Positions 58,996 to 64,000 of a stretch of DNA of 64,000 nt are shown piece after piece. The notes below the pieces were generated by a model. It did not search any database and was not told where the DNA came from. It worked only from the letters and a program-made list of their open reading frames with translations. The position numbers and the translations under genes are program-made. Position 1 is the stretch's first letter. The number at the start of each line of letters is the position of its first letter. Where the stretch lies: contig CALYQD010000002.1 of assembly GCA_945280365.1 (NCBI GenBank), forward strand, positions 124,001-188,000. The letters are read 5' to 3'. This DNA is from an uncultured Apibacter sp. Lineage in GTDB: Bacteria; Bacteroidota; Bacteroidia; Flavobacteriales; Weeksellaceae.

Positions 58996-60336
58996 TTAAA
59001 AAGGGTATTCAAACAATTCACTTTCACGATAATACGGATTCCCTTTTGCTTCAAGATTTAGTTTACTTATAGAATACATTACTACAAGTATAAATAATCC
59101 CAACATAAAAATAAAGGATCCAATTTCTAATAATCCAATACCCCAAAATGCCCCAACAGTACCGGGCATGATAATATTAAACATATCCAAATAATGGCCC
59201 AATAAAACTACACAAGCCATAATTGAAACAATAACATAATTTCTCTTCACTTTACTGCTAACCAATATTAAAAACGGTAAAACTAAATTAGGAATTAACA
59301 TAGTAAAATAGGTTGGCCCATATAATTTATATCTTCCAAAAAAATATACGGTTTCCTCCGGAATATTAGCATACCAATACAACATATATTGAGCAAACCA
59401 TAAATAAGACCAAAGGAGACTAAGTCCAAACAAAAATTTAGCCAGGTCATGCATATGATTATCATTAAAAGCAGGTAAAAATCCTTTCTTTTTTAGATAT
59501 ATGGAAATAAGTAGCATAACTCCTATAGAAGAAACTAAGCAACTGATTAAAACATACCACATATATAAAGTGGAATACCAATGAGGGTCTATCGACATTA
59601 ACCAATCCCATGCCCAACAAGCAGATGCTAAAGCGAAGAAAACTATGGATCCCACACTCCAGTTATATACCTTTTTATAATCAGCTACATCTTTACTTTC
59701 ATCCAATTTTCTAGTTAATGATTTAATTTTCCATAAAAAGAATATACATCCTGCTACATATAGTAAAGTTCGTATTAAAAAGAAGGGCCTATTTAAAAAA
59801 GGTTCTTTAGATTTTATCAATAAATCAAAATGTGACGATTTTGGATCTGTCAAGGCAGGATCCATCCAATGATAAAGATGATTCAGACCGCCATGCTCCC
59901 CTCCATAGGTTGAAAGGAAAATAAATATAACCATTAACAATCCTCCAACAGGTAAAAATGAAGCGATACCTTCCATTACCCGAATTACAACGATAGACCA
60001 ACCTGCATTCCCAGCATGTTGAACGGCTGCAAAAAACAATGCAGTCGCAGAAATTCCAAAAAATAACATTAAAGAAACAAAAAAAGCTGACCAGGGTCTA
60101 TTATGAATTTGATTTTCCGCATGTTCAATATGTTCTTTAGAATGTGCAACATCATTTTTATAAACGGAATTCATAGGTTGAGCACCAGCTAATTCTTCAT
60201 TTTTTTGCAATATTTCTTTCACTGCATGTTCATCTATACGTGAATTCTGATAATACCCTATACCAAAGGCTATCAATCCTACTATGATTAATACTATGGA
60301 TGTTAATTTAAGACTGGATGAAAATGTATATCTCAT
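58996..60336 (-). CDS. actF: Alternative complex III subunit ActF (quinol:cytochrome c oxidoreductase membrane subunit)
   Basis: Polytopic; WSAFFVSLMLFFGISATALFFAAVQHAGNAGWSIVVIRVMEG, ACWAWDWLMSIDPHWYSTLYMWYVL; gene order. Confidence 0.9.
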   Translation of the reverse strand: MRYTFSSSLKLTSIVLIIVGLIAFGIGYYQNSRIDEHAVKEILQKNEELAGAQPMNSVYKNDVAHSKEHIEHAENQIHNRPWSAFFVSLMLFFGISATALFFAAVQHAGNAGWSIVVIRVMEGIASFLPVGGLLMVIFIFLSTYGGEHGGLNHLYHWMDPALTDPKSSHFDLLIKSKEPFLNRPFFLIRTLLYVAGCIFFLWKIKSLTRKLDESKDVADYKKVYNWSVGSIVFFALASACWAWDWLMSIDPHWYSTLYMWYVLISCLVSSIGVMLLISIYLKKKGFLPAFNDNHMHDLAKFLFGLSLLWSYLWFAQYMLYWYANIPEETVYFFGRYKLYGPTYFTMLIPNLVLPFLILVSSKVKRNYVIVSIMACVVLLGHYLDMFNIIMPGTVGAFWGIGLLEIGSFIFMLGLFILVVMYSISKLNLEAKGNPYYRESELFEYPF

Positions 60337-60343
60337 AGCTGTA

Positions 60344-60991
60344 TTATTGTTCTGTTGTTTGTAATTGTTCTGTTGAAGCTGCTATTGCAGTAGGTTTAAA
60401 CTCATTTATAACATATTCTGCTACCCGCCATATATCACCAGGTAATAGTTGTCCTGCATAAGATCCCATAGCATTCCTTCCATGTTCAATAACATAATGT
60501 ACAGACCCAACTGTTATATCTCTGTCTTTATAGTTGGGAACTCCCGAATATGCACCGGATTGAACGATATCTCCTTGACCATCACCTCCTGTACCATGAC
60601 AAGCCGAACAAGTTTTCACATACAAATCTTTACCTCTTGCTAGATCTTTATCTCTATTTTTAGGATCTAGAGGGGAAACAGTTATTTTTTTAGAAGCATC
60701 ATATCCTTCAGGCGTATTAGGTAAATCCATTGGTAAAATACCTTCCGGATTTTGAGAAATAGTTCCAGGTACCGGAGCTAACGCGGTTGCCCCTTCATGC
60801 TTTGAAAATAAGGGAACAGTTGTTCCTTGTTCTCCATAAGCTATTACTGCCTCCTGATAAGGATCGTAAGCTACCGGATAGTACATATCAGGGAAATAAA
60901 CCAAACTGGGTTTTTTCTTACTACAGGAAAGTATCAATAAACTTCCTGTGATAGCAAAAAGAATATATTTAGTTATTTTTTTCATCTTCAA
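60344..60991 (-). CDS. actE: Alternative complex III cytochrome c subunit ActE
   Basis: Lipoprotein signal (LLILSCSKKK); MYYPVAYDPYQ; KTCSACHGTGGDGQGDIVQSGAY single CxxCH; LPGDIWRVAEYV. Confidence 0.9.
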   Translation of the reverse strand: MKMKKITKYILFAITGSLLILSCSKKKPSLVYFPDMYYPVAYDPYQEAVIAYGEQGTTVPLFSKHEGATALAPVPGTISQNPEGILPMDLPNTPEGYDASKKITVSPLDPKNRDKDLARGKDLYVKTCSACHGTGGDGQGDIVQSGAYSGVPNYKDRDITVGSVHYVIEHGRNAMGSYAGQLLPGDIWRVAEYVINEFKPTAIAASTEQLQTTEQ

Positions 60992-61511
60992 TTTTTTTTA
61001 CACTTATTTCCTCAACTCCAGTAGCTATTAATATTTCTTTTACTTGCTCGTAATCATGATTTGAAATTTCAACTAAAAATTTATCATCAGTAGTCCTTGG
61101 GTCCGGATTTTGAGGCTTTTGTCCTGGATAATGCCTATTTAAAATAAGATAAGTTATAGACATAAGGTGAGCAGCAAAAAAAACAGTTAACTCAAACATG
61201 ATTGGTATAAAAGCAGGGACATTTTCTCCCCAACTAAAACTGGGTTTACCGCCTATATTTTGTTGCCAATCATAATTCATAGTATACCAGGTTAGCAAAC
61301 AAGCTACTGTCAGTCCTAAAGCACCATAGAAAAAGGCAAATTCAGACATTCTGGATTCCTTCAACCCCATAGCCTTGTCTAATCCGTGTACAGGAAATGG
61401 TGTATATACTTCATTGATTTTTATCCCTTTATCACGAAGTTGCTTAACCCCATCTATAAGGAGATCATCATCTCCATATAAACCGTAAATAATTGTCTTA
61501 GTGGTGCTCAT
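60969..61511 (-). CDS. actD: Alternative complex III subunit ActD (DUF3341)
   Basis: YGLYGDDDLLIDGVKQLRDKGIKINEVYTPFPVHGLDKAMGL; WGENVPAFIPIMFELTVFFAAHLM. Confidence 0.92.
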   Translation of the reverse strand: MSTTKTIIYGLYGDDDLLIDGVKQLRDKGIKINEVYTPFPVHGLDKAMGLKESRMSEFAFFYGALGLTVACLLTWYTMNYDWQQNIGGKPSFSWGENVPAFIPIMFELTVFFAAHLMSITYLILNRHYPGQKPQNPDPRTTDDKFLVEISNHDYEQVKEILIATGVEEISVKKIEDEKNN

Positions 61512-62898
61512 TTTCTAAATGATTTTTTTTATACCCTTCACTGGATGTTTTTATAATTGTCTTCAATTCTGCCTGTGCAATTACTGGGAAAGTCCTGGCA
61601 TATAATAAATATAATACTCCGAAGAAACCTATAGTTCCTATAAATATTCCTACGTCAACATAAGAAGGTTGGAACATTGTCCAAGCACTTGGTAAATAGT
61701 CTCTTGACAAATTAATAACTATAATGTCAAATCTTTCAAACCACATGCCTATATTGATTACAATAGAAACAATAAAGGTCCACAAGAAGTTTCTTCTTAA
61801 TTTTTTAATCCAAAGAGAAGCTGGAATTAATACATTACAAAGAATTAATAACCAGAACGCCCACCAATAAGGCCCCGTGGCTGCACCTATTGAAAAATAG
61901 GTAAAATCTTCATATCTACTGCCAGAATACCATCCTATAAAAAATTCCGTAATATATGCAACGGTTACCATTCCTCCGGTTACAACAATCACAATATTCA
62001 TGTATTCGATATGCTTTTGTGTAATATAATCTTCTAAATGACATACCTTTCTTACGACACTTAATAAGGTCTGTACCATGGCAAATCCCGAAAATATCGC
62101 TCCAGCTACGAAATATGGAGGATATACTGTTGAATGCCAACCTTTAATTACAGATGTGGCAAAATCAAATGACACAATGGTATGTACAGAAAACACCAAT
62201 GGAGTGGCAAGACCAGCCAAAACTAAAGACACTTCTTCAAACCTTTGCCAATGTTTAGCTTTACCTCCCCATCCGAAACTCAAAATAGTATATATCTTTT
62301 TTGTTACAGGCTTAACAGCTCTATCTCTTATCATGGCAAAATCAGGGATTAACCCTATATACCAGAACACTACAGATACAGAAAAATAAGTACTAATGGC
62401 AAATACGTCCCATAGTAAAGGCGAATTGAAATTCGGCCATAATGTTCCAAACTGATTGGTAATAGGAAATACAAAATATGCTAACCATATACGTCCCATA
62501 TGTATACATGGAAACATGGCCGCCTGAACTACAGCGAAAATTGTCATAGCCTCTGCAGAACGATTGATTGAAAGTCTCCATTTTTGACGAAATAGTAATA
62601 AAACTGCTGAAATTAAAGTTCCAGCATGCCCTATTCCAACCCACCATACAAAGTTAGTTATATCCCATCCCCAATTAATCGTTCTGTTTAGTCCCCATAC
62701 TCCTATTCCGGTTCCTATTGTATAAGCAATGCAACCTACTCCATATATAAAGGCAACTAAAGCAATATAAAAAGCAAACCACCAAAGTTTGCCTGCTTTG
62801 GTTTCAATAGGACGGGCAATATCTTCTGTAATGTCATGATAGGATTTATCTCCTAAAATTAACGGTTCGCGAATAGGTGCTTCGTAATGTCCTGACAT
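61498..62898 (-). CDS. actC: Alternative complex III NrfD-like membrane subunit ActC
   Basis: INWGWDITNFVWWVGIGHAGTLISAVLLLFRQKWR; FEVSLVLAGLATPLVFSVHTIVSFDFA; VTGGMVTVAYITEFFIGWYSG. Confidence 0.94.
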   Translation of the reverse strand: MSGHYEAPIREPLILGDKSYHDITEDIARPIETKAGKLWWFAFYIALVAFIYGVGCIAYTIGTGIGVWGLNRTINWGWDITNFVWWVGIGHAGTLISAVLLLFRQKWRLSINRSAEAMTIFAVVQAAMFPCIHMGRIWLAYFVFPITNQFGTLWPNFNSPLLWDVFAISTYFSVSVVFWYIGLIPDFAMIRDRAVKPVTKKIYTILSFGWGGKAKHWQRFEEVSLVLAGLATPLVFSVHTIVSFDFATSVIKGWHSTVYPPYFVAGAIFSGFAMVQTLLSVVRKVCHLEDYITQKHIEYMNIVIVVTGGMVTVAYITEFFIGWYSGSRYEDFTYFSIGAATGPYWWAFWLLILCNVLIPASLWIKKLRRNFLWTFIVSIVINIGMWFERFDIIVINLSRDYLPSAWTMFQPSYVDVGIFIGTIGFFGVLYLLYARTFPVIAQAELKTIIKTSSEGYKKNHLENEHH

Positions 62899-62917
62899 AG
62901 TAACTTTCTTAAATTTT

Positions 62918-64000
62918 TTATGATTCTTTTCTATTCCTTATTTTGTATTGGTAAAATACATTAGGTTTTGTTCCTACTTCTTCCAACAATACATATTTCC
63001 TTTTATCTTTAGCTAGTTTTGCAATTTCTGATGAAGAATCATTAATGTCTCCAAATTTAATTGCTCCACTAGAGCAAGCCAGTGAACAAGCCACCTGAAA
63101 CTCTCCGTCTTCTACTTTTCTTCCTTGCTTTTTCGCTTCTAGAATTGTAGCTTGGGTCATTTGTATACATAGGGAGCATTTTTCCATAACTCCTCTTGAA
63201 CGAACAACGACATCTGGATTTAATACCATCCTTCCTAAATCGTTATTCATATTATAATCAAACTTGTCATTAAGCGCATAATTGAACCAATTGAAACGGC
63301 GTACTTTATACGGACAGTTATTTGCACAATAACGAGTTCCTACGCATCGATTGTATGCCATATGATTTTGCCCTTGTTTACCGTGTGAAGTTGCCGCTAC
63401 CGGGCAAACAGTTTCACAAGGAGCATGGTTACAATGTTGACACATTACAGGTTGAAAAATTACATCCGGATTGGTAGGATTGGGTTCGATCAACTCTTTA
63501 TACATAGGAACTTGATCTAAATCTTCCAAGATTTCTTCTTTTTGCTCAATTCGTTTTTTTGAAGAATAATATCTGTCAATACGTAACCAATACATATCTC
63601 TTGACATCCGTATCTCTTCTTTACCAACTACGGGTACATTATTTTCTGCTTGACAAGCAATAATACAAGCGCCACATCCGGTACACGCATTTAAATCAAC
63701 TGAAAGATTAAAATGTGGACCGTCTGTACTATCATAATCTCTCCATAGATCAACCTTATTCATGGGCATCTCTCCCACATAGGAATCCATCTTTAATGGC
63801 TCATTCCATTCTTTGGAATCTACATTTAAGAAAGTATCCAGAGAAATCTCTCTTGCTATTTCATATCTACCCATCAATGTTCCTTGCATTTGCATAGAAG
63901 CAAATTCATGAATACCTTTAACAGGGTTTATAGTTACATTATATTGTACAAAATTTGATTTCAAATATATCGGAAATGCATTGATCCCTGTCTGACCTAC
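62918..64000 (-). CDS. actB: Alternative complex III iron-sulfur/molybdopterin-like subunit ActB (C-terminal part; truncated by the window edge)
   Basis: Ferredoxin cysteine clusters LNACTGCGACIIACQAENNVP, CQHCNHAPCETVCPVAATSHGKQGQNHMAYNRCVGTRYCANNCPYKVRRFNW. The frame stays open from the track's TTG start (63964) to 64000 (VGQTGINAFPIYL...), so the gene continues outside. Confidence 0.93.
   Translation of the reverse strand, partial: VGQTGINAFPIYLKSNFVQYNVTINPVKGIHEFASMQMQGTLMGRYEIAREISLDTFLNVDSKEWNEPLKMDSYVGEMPMNKVDLWRDYDSTDGPHFNLSVDLNACTGCGACIIACQAENNVPVVGKEEIRMSRDMYWLRIDRYYSSKKRIEQKEEILEDLDQVPMYKELIEPNPTNPDVIFQPVMCQHCNHAPCETVCPVAATSHGKQGQNHMAYNRCVGTRYCANNCPYKVRRFNWFNYALNDKFDYNMNNDLGRMVLNPDVVVRSRGVMEKCSLCIQMTQATILEAKKQGRKVEDGEFQVACSLACSSGAIKFGDINDSSSEIAKLAKDKRKYVLLEEVGTKPNVFYQYKIRNRKES

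Noticed and set aside
62078-62389. 103-aa plus-strand ORF
   Set aside because: Antisense to actC; spurious open frame.
1-64000. CRISPR arrays, rRNA, tRNA, IS elements or prophage
   Set aside because: Scanned by eye for regularly spaced repeats, GC-rich structured RNA signatures, transposase or integrase motifs; none recognised. A tRNAscan-SE/ISfinder run would be decisive.

Overview
This is a 64 kb chromosomal window from an AT-rich genome (roughly 30% GC by eye). The gene content looks like a member of the Bacteroidota, class Flavobacteriia: an SprE/PorW-like lipoprotein, a DUF6089-uppS-bamA-ompH-ompH block, alternative complex III, a CusA-TolC fusion, and a TAnnTTTG-type promoter. Most of it is core-like: FUSC transporter, YqaA/DedA, PlsC, ManA, PepE, CorA, AspS, Mdh, MurF, BamA/UppS/OmpH, polyprenyl synthase, oligopeptidase B, NuoABCD, Der and ActBCDEF. 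Accessory segments are a lipid A/LPS-modification cluster (12.1-16.1 kb), a TonB-dependent receptor, a radical-SAM/DUF4130 putative DNA-repair pair (35.5-37.5 kb), a CusB-CusA::TolC heavy-metal efflux locus (37.7-43.8 kb), and a surface-polysaccharide cluster (43.9-57.4 kb). I saw no rRNA, tRNA, CRISPR array, prophage or transposase gene. I did not find an obviously new multi-gene defence or mobile system. The best leads are: an apparent internal signal peptide at the CusA/TolC fusion junction; a nuo operon that stops at nuoD beside a repeat-bearing gene desert; an OmpH paralog with a duplicated [ST]G[WY]G-x-KYVPK tail motif; the uncharacterised radical-SAM/DUF4130 pair; and a compact, fully overlapping glycan operon with two polymerase/ligase-like proteins. 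All calls rest on reading the supplied translations and sequence. No database searches were run.
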